DNA from: Isoetes taiwanensis
Taxonomy: Eukaryota; Streptophyta; Lycopodiopsida; Isoetales; Isoetaceae
NCBI GenBank assembly: GCA_021234155.1
Contig: JAJEKV010000003.1
Location: forward strand, 16,474,386 to 16,538,385
DNA: 64,000 nucleotides
Direction of reading: 5' to 3'
Positions 1 through 9,900 of this stretch are shown here, piece by piece. The notes below the pieces were generated by a model. That model did no database searches, was not told the origin of the DNA, and saw only the letters and a program-made list of their open reading frames with translations. Positions within the stretch are counted from its first letter, which is position 1, and each line of letters starts with the position of its first letter. Made by a program: the position numbers and the translations under genes.

Positions 1-149
1 TTTGAAGTTTGGAAGTTGAGGTTTGGAAGACTCCCTTATATGTGGTTCCACCCTTGTCACCCACCTTGCCTAGCCATTTTCTTTCCATATCCATAACTTA
101 TCTGCCAATTACCCCATGGCATTTCCCCTATGTACTCTTCATGACCACT
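1..149 (+). mobile_element. 5' LTR of element B, left piece
   Basis: This stretch matches 28012-28160 inside the complete B LTR at 27758-29817. It is the remainder of the B1 5' LTR to the left of the element-A insertion; the first ~254 bases of the LTR lie before the window. The match stops at 149, where a new LTR starting TGTTGCC begins. The same B LTR resumes at 20885, with about 90 bases (equivalent to 28161-28253) missing. No gene is present. Confidence 0.85.
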
Positions 150-174
150 TGTTGCCTGGCTATAGCAGGCAACA
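150..174 (+). other. U3-start hairpin of LTR A
   Basis: The first 25 bases of the LTR form a perfect stem of nine pairs (TGTTGCCTG with CAGGCAACA) around a 7-base loop. The same structure with different stem bases begins the LTRs of B, C, D, E, G and H, so pairing rather than sequence is kept. Its role is not known; it lies at the integrase-recognised end. Confidence 0.7.
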
Positions 175-690
175 TATACAAGGCTCCTGAGCAATATCAC
201 AGGCAAAGATTTGAAGACCAAGAATACTGAAAACCAAAAGATTTGAAGACCAAAGATGCTGATGAAGAACCCAAAGGATGACTTTAAGTCAAGACACAAG
301 TTCACAACTCAAACTCCAAGGATTGAATGCATTCTCTAGCTCTGAAGCCACTTGTGAAGTTTGGAAGACCCCTGTGAAGATGGCAAGCTATGATATATGT
401 TGTGATGATTCTCTATTTGCCTTTTGTTCCATCATACCATCATCCTTTATCCTATTTTTTCACCTTCATTGCCTTTTCACATCCTATACCATCATGTATT
501 TCATATGTAACCATTTGTTTCATAGTTGACCTACCATTACCTAGGGCACATTTTCCAAGGGAGTTGTCAAACCTAAAAGTTGCCTAGCATCAAGTTCCAT
601 ATCATCATTTTCATCTCATGCCTTGCCATTCCATTATCACACACTTCATACCAAGTAGCTAAAGCAAAAAAAAAAAAAAAAAAAAAAAAA

Positions 691-2250
691 CCGGCTTGAA
701 CTAGTTATCCTAGACCAAACATCAGCATTGGTCAATCCCTCCGCTGTCTTATCTGGCCACACAAAGACTTTTCAGTCCAAGGTGGTACCATAATACCAGG
801 GAAAACAGTAGATCCTTAGTGTTTCACACTAAATTTATACTATAATCATGTTAAATACCAACATTGTGCCATTCTAAAACTGAATGTAACATGAGAATTA
901 GAATTAAGATTACTCAATCCTATTATTAATGGCCTTATATTCCTCATCTCGGCTCCTGAGAACTTTTAAACAAAGGTCCACATTATTTGCAGATATGAAC
1001 CTGCTGCTACAGCCTATATAATTTCGTATGCTCCTGGGCTCAACCATTGAAGCATAGTAATAAGTAAAGCATGCTGTGTTCATATAGAGATCATAGCCAT
1101 TTTTCATGAAGGCAAATACACATAAAACAAACACTGTTTTCAGAAATAATAATATGCATTTCGGATATCCAAAATTTTGGTATGGCCAAGATATAACATA
1201 ACTTTTAGATAGAGTTTATACCAATAGCCCTTTTCCAAGTAAAGCCTGCCTTTTAAAGACTATGGTGGAGGAGTATACCGTTAATGTAGATATACTTAAA
1301 GCACAAGCAAACAACAGTAAAGTAATCTGGTCCTTGAAGAAACACGCTCCAAAGACGTCCCATAGACTGAAATACAGAAGTAAGGGAAATGGAACTCCGG
1401 TTACCTGCACCCAATCAATACCTTAGTTAGCTTCATAAAGGTAAAAAGGCAAGGGGCGTCAGGTAAGCTAGAGAATTCCATGGCTTATCGCCCTTTACCC
1501 TTTGCCACTTAGATCAGTTAAGCAAAGAACAAGTATAAAGCTAGTAGAAATAATGATAACAAAATAAATACAACAAGATAAAGCCAGCTAGTTTGGAGAT
1601 CAACTAGAGCTGGAAGCAATATTAGATCTGTTGTAAGAACCTGGTTTAAATGGAGATCCACAAATGCGGCATCGTCCACCAGCGCAGTGTTCCAATGCAA
1701 AATTCCGGCAGGCTGGCTGCTCATAGCAAAACAGATATTGCTAAGAAACAACGAGAATCTCTCCTTCATTTCTTTCAAATACTTGAATCATGTGTTAACG
1801 GCATGTTGGCGGCCATTCTCATCAGTCAAGAAACAGATCTTATTGAAGACTATTGAAGATCGGCAATGGCAAGGCTGTATCACAGCATCAAAAAATTCCG
1901 GCGCCGTTTTGTGAGCACGGCAGACCCTAATGTCGGATTTAGGGTTCTCAGATGGTTTTGGCCGCTTAGGGCTCCAAGTAGAGAACCAAATACTTAGGGC
2001 AAATATGCTTCGTGCACAACCATGTTGCAAATAAAGAGCTATTGCCAAATGCCCTTTATAACCACCATGTCCATTCAATACTATACATTTACGACTACAT
2101 TTGCACAACATACCTTCAAGGTGCCAAATCTGTCTATCCAGCCATAGGTACCCAAGGGCAAAATATGGCGATGCCCATATGTGGTCGTATTGTTTAAACT
2201 CCAGTGGTCATGCAAATTTAAATTAGTCATGCAAGCTATGCATATTTATA
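691..2250. repeat. J direct repeat, copy 1
   Basis: About 1560 bases, beginning ccggcttgaactag and ending in catatttat before an A-run. It is almost identical to 3242-4797. Most differences between the copies are small indels at CpG, CCGG or CAG sites (for example near 1400, 1455 and 1880-1925). An exon-like stretch is on the minus strand. Confidence 0.85.
1641..1946 (-). other. exon-like stretch in J repeat 1 (possible captured host fragment)
   Basis: Read on the minus strand, this locally GC-richer stretch starts with a plant telo-box (AACCCTAA at 1939-1946), common in 5' regions of plant genes. It runs into a short open frame (minus ORF from 1778) and ends in CAG followed by GT at 1641/1640, like a splice donor. 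No protein family is recognised, and the ORF is present in both J repeats simply because the repeat is duplicated. It could equally be chance. Confidence 0.25.
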
Positions 2251-3241
2251 AAAAAAACCCTCCCTACCTCCATCCGTAGAGTGGGGCAATACAAAGAATC
2301 CTGCTTATCTTACTGAAATAGGGGTGGCTGGCCCCTACTCCCAGCAGGAGCCAAGCCACACCCTATGCGTGCCTTTTAGCCATATAAAAAAGAAAATATA
2401 TTGTGGAACATTCATACCTCAGACTTTAGAAGTAGTTGTCAATGTTATGGGCCATTTCGCTGGAGTCATGGACTACAAGGCATGAAAGTGTTTTTATCTC
2501 AAATACAGAAGTACTTATCAATATCCTGCCCACTCCAATTGGAGTCAAACTTCTGTCATAGGGATGACAATCCCATAAGATACTCTTGAGGAGGTTATAT
2601 AAAGTGTAGGCCGAATGGCAAAGCCGAGTGGCACTTTTGGCATTGGTGCCGGAGTCAATACTCCCATATAAATTTATGATAGTACGAAGCATATTATCAT
2701 GCAGACTAAGAACTCAGCATTATGAGCAAAGACCAGTTTAAATATATGAAAGGGCTTTCATACGCAGGCATACCTCAAATTGTTTTACCCCTGCATTTAG
2801 AGAGTCAGAACTTCTTGAATACCACATACGGCAGCAATATACCATATTCTTTTTATCATAACACGATCTCAAGAATTCTGAGTTCCAACTTGGAGTCATT
2901 ATTTTGCACTCGCACTCATCTTGATTACCATATTCAGCCTGTCATAATGCAATAGAAATAAGAGAAATTAAAAAAGTAGTGCACAAGGCAAGAGATACCA
3001 GAAGATATCTAAGCTTTAATATAAACTCGGGTTCTCTATTATGAACTCGGGTTCATCAAGAATATCATATTCAGCCTGCAATCGTGTATCAGAAATATGA
3101 GACCACTTAAATACAAATCCAATGCAAAGATCCATCCAGAGATATCTAAGCAAGAATATTCAGTTAGATGGAAAAGAGACTTTAACCAAGGAATTATGGC
3201 AGCACTGATAAGACCAATGCACAGAAGTATCATAAAAAAAA
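2251..3241. repeat. J spacer between direct repeats
   Basis: About 990 AT-rich bases with no supportable gene. A pyrimidine tract just inside the left end (2258-2275) is a purine tract on the minus strand. It directly precedes repeat 1 in that orientation, where a polypurine tract would be expected if J were a minus-strand LTR element. No matching primer-binding site is seen next to repeat 2. Confidence 0.4.
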
Positions 3242-4797
3242 CCGGCTTGAACTAGTTATCCTAGACCAAACATCAGCATTGGTCAATCCCTCCGCTGTCT
3301 TATCTGGCCACACAAAGACTTTTCAGTCCAAGGTGGTACCATAATACCAGGGAAAACAGTAGATCCTTAGTGTTTCACACTAAATTTATACTATAATCAT
3401 GTTAAATACCAACATTGTGCCATTCTAAAACTGAATGTAACATGAGAATTAGAATTAAGATTACTCAATCCTATTATTAATGGCCTTATATTCCTCATCT
3501 CGGCTCCTGAGAACTTTTAAACAAAGGTCCACATTATTTGCAGATATGAACCTGCTGCTACAGCCTATATAATTTCGTGTGCTCCTGGGCTCAACCATTG
3601 AAGCATAGTAATAAGTAAAGCATGCTGTGTTCATATAGAGATCATAGCCATTTTTCATGAAGGCAAATACACATAAAACAAACACTGTTTTCAGAAATAA
3701 TAATATGCATTTCGGATATCCAAAATTTTGGTATGGCCAAGATATAACATAACTTTTAGATAGAGTTTATACCAATAGCCCTTTTCCAAGTAAAGCCTGC
3801 CTTTTAAAGACTATGGTGGAGGAGTATACCGTTAATGTAGATATACTTAAAGCACAAGCAAACAACAGTAAAGTAATCTGGTCCTTGAAGAAACACGCTC
3901 CAAAGACGTCCCATAGACTGAAATACAGAAGTAAGGGAAATGGAACTCCTACCTGCACCCAATCAATACCTTAGTTAGCTTCATAAAGGTAAAAAGGCAA
4001 GGGCGCCGTAAGCTAGAGAATTCCATGGCTTATCGCCCTTACCCTTTGCCACTTAGATCGCTTAAGCAAAGAACAAGTATAAAGCTAGTAGAAATAATGA
4101 TAACAAAATAAATACAACAAGATAAAGCCAGCTGGTTTGGAGATCAACTAGAGCTGGAAGCAATATTAGATCTGTTGTAAGAACCTGGTTTAAATGGAGA
4201 TCCACAAATGCGGCATCGTCCACCAGCGCAGTGTTCCAATGCAAAATTCCGGCAGGCTGGCTGCTCATAGCAAAACAGATATTGCTAAGAAACAGCGAGA
4301 ATCTCTCCTTCATTTCTTTCAAATACTTGAATCATGTGTTAACGGCATGTTGGCGGCCATTCTCATCAGTCAAGAAACAGATCTTATTGAAGACTATTGA
4401 AGATCGGCAATGGCAAGGTCATCACACAAAGATCAAAAAATTCCGCCACGTTTTGTGAGCACGGCCGGAGACCCTAATGTCGGATTTAGGGTTCTCAGAT
4501 GGTTTTGGCCGCTTAGGGCTCCAAATAGAGAACCAAATACTTAGGGCAAATATGCTTCGTGCACAACCATGTTGCAAATAAAGAGCTATTGCCAAATGCC
4601 CTTTATAACCACCATGTCCATTCAATACTATACATTTACGACTACATTTGCACAACATACCTTCAAGGTGCCAAATCTGTCTATCCAACCATAGGTACCC
4701 AAGGGCAAAATATGGCGATGCCCATATGTGGTCGTATTGTTTAAACTCCAGTGGTCATGCAAATTTAAATTAGTCATGCAAGCTATGCATATTTATA
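3242..4797. repeat. J direct repeat, copy 2
   Basis: Second copy of the J repeat, about 1556 bases, offset 2551 bases from copy 1. It carries the same telo-box on the minus strand (4486-4493) and the same donor-like CAG/GT (4185/4184). It is followed by a 24-base poly(A) run and then by the right half of LTR A. Confidence 0.85.
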
Positions 4798-5388
4798 AAA
4801 AAAAAAAAAAAAAAAAAAAATATGTGCTAAGCACAAAAAACACAAAAAAGCACAAAAATGTCTAGTCACCATCTCTAAGTGACATGGCATGATGACTAGA
4901 TATACATGTCATCACCTCCAAAGCTACTTTGGTCCACTCATCATTTGCCACTTTCATGTCTCATTCATCATGTTGCCACCTAAGCACCAAATTTCCACAT
5001 CATCACATCACTCCACATCATCAAATGATGACTAGGCAAGTTTTGACCAAACTCAAAATTGGTCAACCTAATGATCAAATTACCTTGGGAAGTGAACCTA
5101 CTAGCCTTGTTTACCCTAGTTGACCTATTTTTTCCACCTTTCCACTACATTTTCACCTATTGCCACCTCACCATCAAAATATCAAGGGGCATTTGAAATC
5201 TTGAAATTCCATCCAGGCAAAATGCCTTGTTTGACCAACACACATCACCATTGACTTTGCCCAGTCATCATTGATTCATCCTTTTTTGAACAAAAATCAA
5301 AGTATTATTTTTCCAAAATTTGGCCTTGCCATCTTGAAGCTCCCATGAAAATATGCCACCTGGCACAAAAAATCTCCAAAAAAGACCC

Positions 5389-5395
5389 TATATAG
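5389..5395 (+). promoter_or_regulatory. TATA-like box of LTR A
   Basis: TATATAG lies in the middle of the LTR, followed about 70 bases downstream by the GC-rich stretch. It is conserved at 14129-14135 in the sister LTR. It is the best candidate core promoter for element-A transcripts; the transcription start was not determined. Confidence 0.5.
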
Positions 5396-6812
5396 ACCTT
5401 CAAATTTCATTTCTTGGGAACCGTGCCCATTGCCAAAAAAAAATACAAAAAATTTCCTATTCTACCCCCCCAACCTAGATTCCTTTCCAGCCTATCCGCA
5501 CCCTCCACGTGGCTCACCCGGGCGTGTGGGGCGGTGGAGGTACCGGATCCCACGTGGGCAAGACACGTCAATTTACAAGTCCACCTAGATCGAGCTATAT
5601 ATCACCTGATCTGATTTTTTGATCTCGGCCTGTGGGATATATCAGATTGAACCCTAAAATTTGAACTTGCCAAGAAACCTCCATTCTGTTGGGCCAAACG
5701 AAGTAATCATTGCATCTGTTGGCCGGTTTTGTCCTACTCCACCTAAAGAACAGTTCAATTAAACCAAAACCGTGGCATTGATTGCGAATTTGCCAAGATC
5801 TGGCCGGAGACAGGGGATTTTAAAAAGGGGTTTGTTCTACTGAATTTTTTTCGAGGGCCATAAGCGGATTTGAAGACCAGGAACGTGAAGTCGTGACGTC
5901 TACAGAGCTTGCAGAAGATCCTCCTGCTTCGGAAATCAAAATCTGAGGCATATGTGATGAAATATCCTTGAATCTTTTGAAACTTGAAGTTTATTTTGAT
6001 TGAGTTGTTCTTGGGTGATCCAGTCGGACATTCTTGAATACCTTGTGTTGTGAATTTGCTGTTTTGACTTAATGAAAATCGGAATTTGGGAAAAGACTGT
6101 GTGAAACTATGATTAAACTCATTTTACTCTGCATTGTCATTTACAATTGAGCATAAAGGAATTGAGCAGAATACAACTAGTGTTTGTTTAAGTCATAGTT
6201 AGGAGATAAAATTGAAACGATCTGCAGAACATATGCCCTTTGGAAAAGACTAAGAATAGATCTTTTCTTCGAATCATCTGTTAGTTTGTAGGCATTTCTA
6301 GCATCCAAGTAACTATTAGAAGCATCGATGAGTGAGTATTAAGAGCAGAGAAAACAAAAGAAAGGGGATTGACAATTAGAGTGCAAGGACAGTTACAGAC
6401 ATTGCCATTGAAACTCTGTTAATGCATGTTACAGCAAGAATTCAAGCTTTGTTTGAACCAAGTGAGCATATGCACATGACCTACAGGAGCACACCTAGGT
6501 GTGGGAATTTGTTTCTACCATAGAAGATCATTGTTTAGCATTTGGCAAAATCGAGCTCACTGTCCGGGCCATTGACCAAAAATTGACCCAGTCAGGAAGT
6601 TGATTTGTGAGAAATCTGTAAGCATTTTGCCTGTAGACTTTTCACAACAGTTTTCTGGAATTGGCTAGCATACCTTGGTAAAGATTTCAAGTGCTTTTGA
6701 AATAGATGCATGGTTTGGTGAATGTTTGAGTGCTGCTAGTTTCTTTTGCTTTAGGGACTCTAGTGGATTTGGTATTTCCTTGCAAATTCAGAGATGTTTT
6801 GCAGTGCAGATT

Positions 6813-6843
6813 GATCACCTCAAGTGATCTGGAGGTCCTGACC
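6813..6843 (+). promoter_or_regulatory. U5 hairpin plus PBS-like motif in LTR A
   Basis: A 17-base hairpin, GATCAC-CTCAA-GTGATC (6813-6829), is followed at once by TGGAGGTCCTGACC. The first ten bases of that motif equal the start of the real primer-binding site 72 bases downstream (TGGAGGTCCTACC at 6902), including the family-specific C. The same arrangement recurs in every A, B, C, D and H LTR in the window. Confidence 0.75.
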
Positions 6844-6868
6844 ATCAAAACACCCTTGTAAGGCCCCA

Positions 6869-6897
6869 GTTGGAGACCACCCAGGATAATCTCCAAC
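6869..6897 (+). other. U5-terminal hairpin of LTR A
   Basis: GTTGGAG at 6869-6875 pairs with CTCCAAC at 6891-6897, the last bases of the LTR before the terminal A. In the B LTR the same position has GTTGACC/GGTCAAC, so pairing is kept while bases change. Confidence 0.55.
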
Positions 6898-6901
6898 ATT
6901 T

Positions 6902-6919
6902 TGGAGGTCCTACCGAGAT
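6902..6919 (+). other. primer-binding site of A1 (tRNA-Gln type)
   Basis: TGGAGGTCCTACCGAGAT starts three bases after the LTR end. Its reverse complement, ending AGGACCTCCA, fits the 3' end of a plant tRNA-Gln (discriminator U plus CCA). The tRNA assignment is from memory of plant tRNA-Gln and was not checked by search. Confidence 0.75.
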
Positions 6920-6963
6920 ATCCCTCCTGGAAATTAAGAACTCACCTGGAAATAGAAAAAAAC

Positions 6964-9900
6964 ATGCCTCCAAGTAGGAGAAGTGAGCAGACTGAAGCTC
7001 CAGAACCTACTGATCCCATTGGAATGCCCAGTTCAAGCAATATGCCTCCTAATTTGACTCTGCCTCCTATTTTTGAACTGAACCTGCCAATTACTCCTCC
7101 TATTTTTGAGCCCAGCATGAATGCCAATCAATTCTTGAAGACATTTGAAGACTACTACAAAGATTATGGTAATAAAAAAGGTTGTAAGTTCTCTGAATTT
7201 GTGAAATGTATGAAATCTAATGAACCTGAAGCATGGTGTGAACATGTTACTACTGTTATGGGTACTAATACTTATGAGAGTCTTGTAGAACAGTTCTTGA
7301 GCAAGTTTGGAAAGCTGTCAGCACCACAAGAGCTTGCCAATGAGCTTCAAACTTTCTGCATTCGAAGTGGAGAAAGCATCAACCAATATGTTGAAAGATT
7401 CAGTGCCTACCTTAGAAAATGCCAAAAGAGTCATATCCCCACTCCATCTCTCTTCTTTGTAGCTGCTTTTATCAAAGGTCTAGCTCCTAGGCCAAGAATT
7501 CACAAGAAAATGCTTAGGATCCAAAACCAAGAAGGTTTTGATTCTATACATAAAGCCTTTGCCAAAGCTACTTCTATATCTGCAGAACTATCTTTCCTAC
7601 CTGACACTTGCCACCCACATGTCTCAGATCCTTTCTATCCTGATTATGAACAAGAACCTGTGTATGTTGTGAAGGAAAAAAGAAAAGCCAAGGTTGAGGA
7701 AGAAGCTCAACCCAATGAATCAAAAGCTGAGATGGTCAAGATGACTGAAACTATAGCAGAGTTGACTAAGCAACTCATGGAGATGAAAAATAGCATAAAA
7801 ACTTATCCACCCTGCATTCATTGTACCAAGAATACTCACCCTAGTGACATTTGTTATTACAGGGCTTGCTTGAAGTGTGGGAAGAAAGGTCATTATGGAA
7901 AGGTTTGCCCAGTGTGCAAGTTCTGCAAAGAGATTGGCCATTATGAGGATAGATGCTTGGTGAAGGAGTATTTGGAGAAACAAGAACAAGGCAAAAAAGC
8001 TGAGACTAGTGCATCTGTAAGATTCTTGGAAGAAGAAGCATTCCAGGAAGCAGTCATGGCAGTACAAACTAGAGCTATGGCTGAGAACAAGAAGGATGCA
8101 AACTCAGGTCAGTACCAAGAGAAAGAAATTCAAAAAGAAGATCAAGCTTATCAGGTAATAGCTCCTGCTCCTGCTGAAAGATTCCAGAGAAAAGATAAAG
8201 ATTTGGATGACTTTGAACATATTCTTAAGAATTCTAAGGTGACTTTGGATTTATTAACTTTGTTGAGGATTGCTCCTAGTTATAGGCAGAAAGTAATCAA
8301 CTCTAGTAATGTAGAAACAGTTTCTTTTGCTTCTGAAATTGTACTAACTCAGGAAGAGGAAGACCCTGGTGCCTTTACATGTTCAGCAAAAATTGGTGCT
8401 CATCAACTTCCTAGAGTTTTGTTAGATGGCGGTTCTTCTTTGAATGTGATGCCTCAGCATATAATGCAAAAATGTGGTTTGAAGATCACAAAACCTTCAC
8501 CAATGGTGTTAAGATCATTTTCTAATGCTAAAATCATGCCTTTAGGTGTTGTTACAGGTGTGCCAGTGGAAACTGAAGGGATTGTGGTTCAAGCCAGTTT
8601 TTTTGTGGTTGCTTTCGAGTTTGGCAACAGCACTACTGACATTTATGACTTGTTGCTTGGCAGGAGATGGATGTCTACAGTTGATGCCAGACCTGTATGG
8701 TCAAAAGGAGAATGTACCATATCTGATGGAGTAAAAAAGACAACTCTCTACAACAAGTCAGGGAGTACTAATATCTGTAGTTTTTTGGAAGAAGAAATGC
8801 TCGAACAAAGCACCATGGGATTTTATAAACTACCTTTAGCTATGGATCTTCTAGATGAACTGGTACCCTCTTACTCTTCTAACTCAATAGATCACAAGAA
8901 TTCCGGTGTCATCTGGTTTGATGGTGGAATATCTGTTAAGCTGGGGGTGGCATCTTCTTCTGCTATAATCAAAGATTGTGCTAACAGATTGCTTTCAAAA
9001 GTTGGCAGGATACATGTTGGCATAACCTCCAACATGGCTGAGTACAGAGCCCTTTTGGCTGGCCTGCAAGAAGCTATTTCATTAGGACTAACAGAGGTAA
9101 CCATTTATGGTGATTCTCAATTGATATGCAGGCAGGTCAATGGTGAGTATCAAGCCAAGAATCAAGAAATGCAGTTGCTGAAAGAAGAAGCCTTGAGCTG
9201 GTTGAGCAAATTTAACAAATGGAGTTTGAATTACATACCAAGAGATGAAAATTGTGAAGCAGATGCCCTATGCAGAAGTGTGTTGCTGGATTACCTTGCT
9301 GAAGGAGCTATCAAAGAAGAAGAGTTGGAACATGAAGAGATTGCACAACTACATCCCATTCTGGTAATAGATGCACAGCAAGAGAAAGAGGTAAAGGAAC
9401 TGACTATTACCAAGAATGATGAGATTAGAACTCTGTTTCTAGGAGATATGTTTAAAACTCAGAAAGAAGCATCATTACAAGAATTTTTTGAAGAATGGAA
9501 AGATGTATTTGCATGGGATTACACAGAGTTGGTAGGTGTAAAAACTGAGATATGTGAGTTTGAAATAAAGATGAAAGAAGGAACTAAACCTGTCATGCAA
9601 AAACTGAGAAAGATAAATAGATCTTTGCTAACTTTGATCAGAGAAGAATTATTAAAGATGAAAGAAGCTGAAGTTATCACTGAGATAACAAACCCTGAAT
9701 GGCTGTCATGCATAGTACCTGTTGAAAAAAAGAACAAAACTATACGCATATGCATAGATTATAGAGACCTTAATAAGGCTACTATAAAAGACTGTTATCC
9801 ACTTCCCTTTCTAGAAGAAGTGCTTCATGCAACTGCTGGTAAAGAGATTTATTCATTTCTAGATGGATTTTTAGGTTTTAATCAAATTAAAATCAAGGAA

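Larger units (their letters stand above)
691..4796. mobile_element. unclassified 4.1-kb insertion J with long direct repeats
   Basis: A block with no counterpart in the sister LTR (12983-15638) sits between two poly(A) runs (666-690 and 4797-4820), replacing the single A-tract seen at 13533-13558. It consists of a ~1.56-kb repeat, a ~1-kb spacer and the same repeat again. The ends are not TG...CA and I found no primer-binding site or coding domain. It could be a non-canonical non-autonomous LTR element on the minus strand, a fragment of a tandem repeat with ~2.55-kb period, or a join made across homopolymers during assembly. Confidence 0.55.
150..6898 (+). mobile_element. 5' LTR of element A, interrupted by insertion J
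   Basis: The LTR starts TGTTGCC at 150 and ends CCAACA at 6898, three bases before a primer-binding site. It is the same sequence as the LTR at 12983-15638, apart from about 4.1 kb inserted in its poly(A) tract near 666-4820. Without the insert it is about 2.6 kb. It contains a TATA-like box at 5389, a hairpin at its first 25 bases, a U5 hairpin plus PBS-like motif at 6813-6843 and a terminal hairpin at 6869-6897. It lies inside a B LTR, so A arrived after B. Confidence 0.88.
4821..6898 (+). mobile_element. LTR A, right part (promoter, R/U5)
   Basis: Continuation of LTR A after insertion J, matching 13561-15638. It holds a TATA-like box at 5389 and a GC-richer stretch around 5460-5560 with CACGTGG-type motifs, which is shared in reverse with the H LTR (45520-45600). 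The U5 structures lie at 6813-6897. No coding region is present. Confidence 0.85.

Noticed and set aside
666-690. Poly(A) tail of a processed pseudogene or LINE
   Set aside because: The A-tract is an intrinsic part of LTR A (present at 13533-13558 without any insert), and no RT of LINE type or retrocopied exon chain is present.
1518-1778. 86-codon minus ORF present identically in both J repeats
   Set aside because: Identity is explained by the repeat duplication itself, not selection on protein. Kept only as part of a low-confidence exon-like feature.
6902-6919. tRNA gene fragment
   Set aside because: Only the 18-base complement of a tRNA 3' end next to an LTR, i.e. a primer-binding site; no cloverleaf.
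8892-9104. Minus-strand ORFs inside gag-pol (e.g. 7720-8067, 8892-9104, 9519-9755 and their copies)
   Set aside because: Antisense shadows of well-supported coding frames, repeated only because the elements are repeated.
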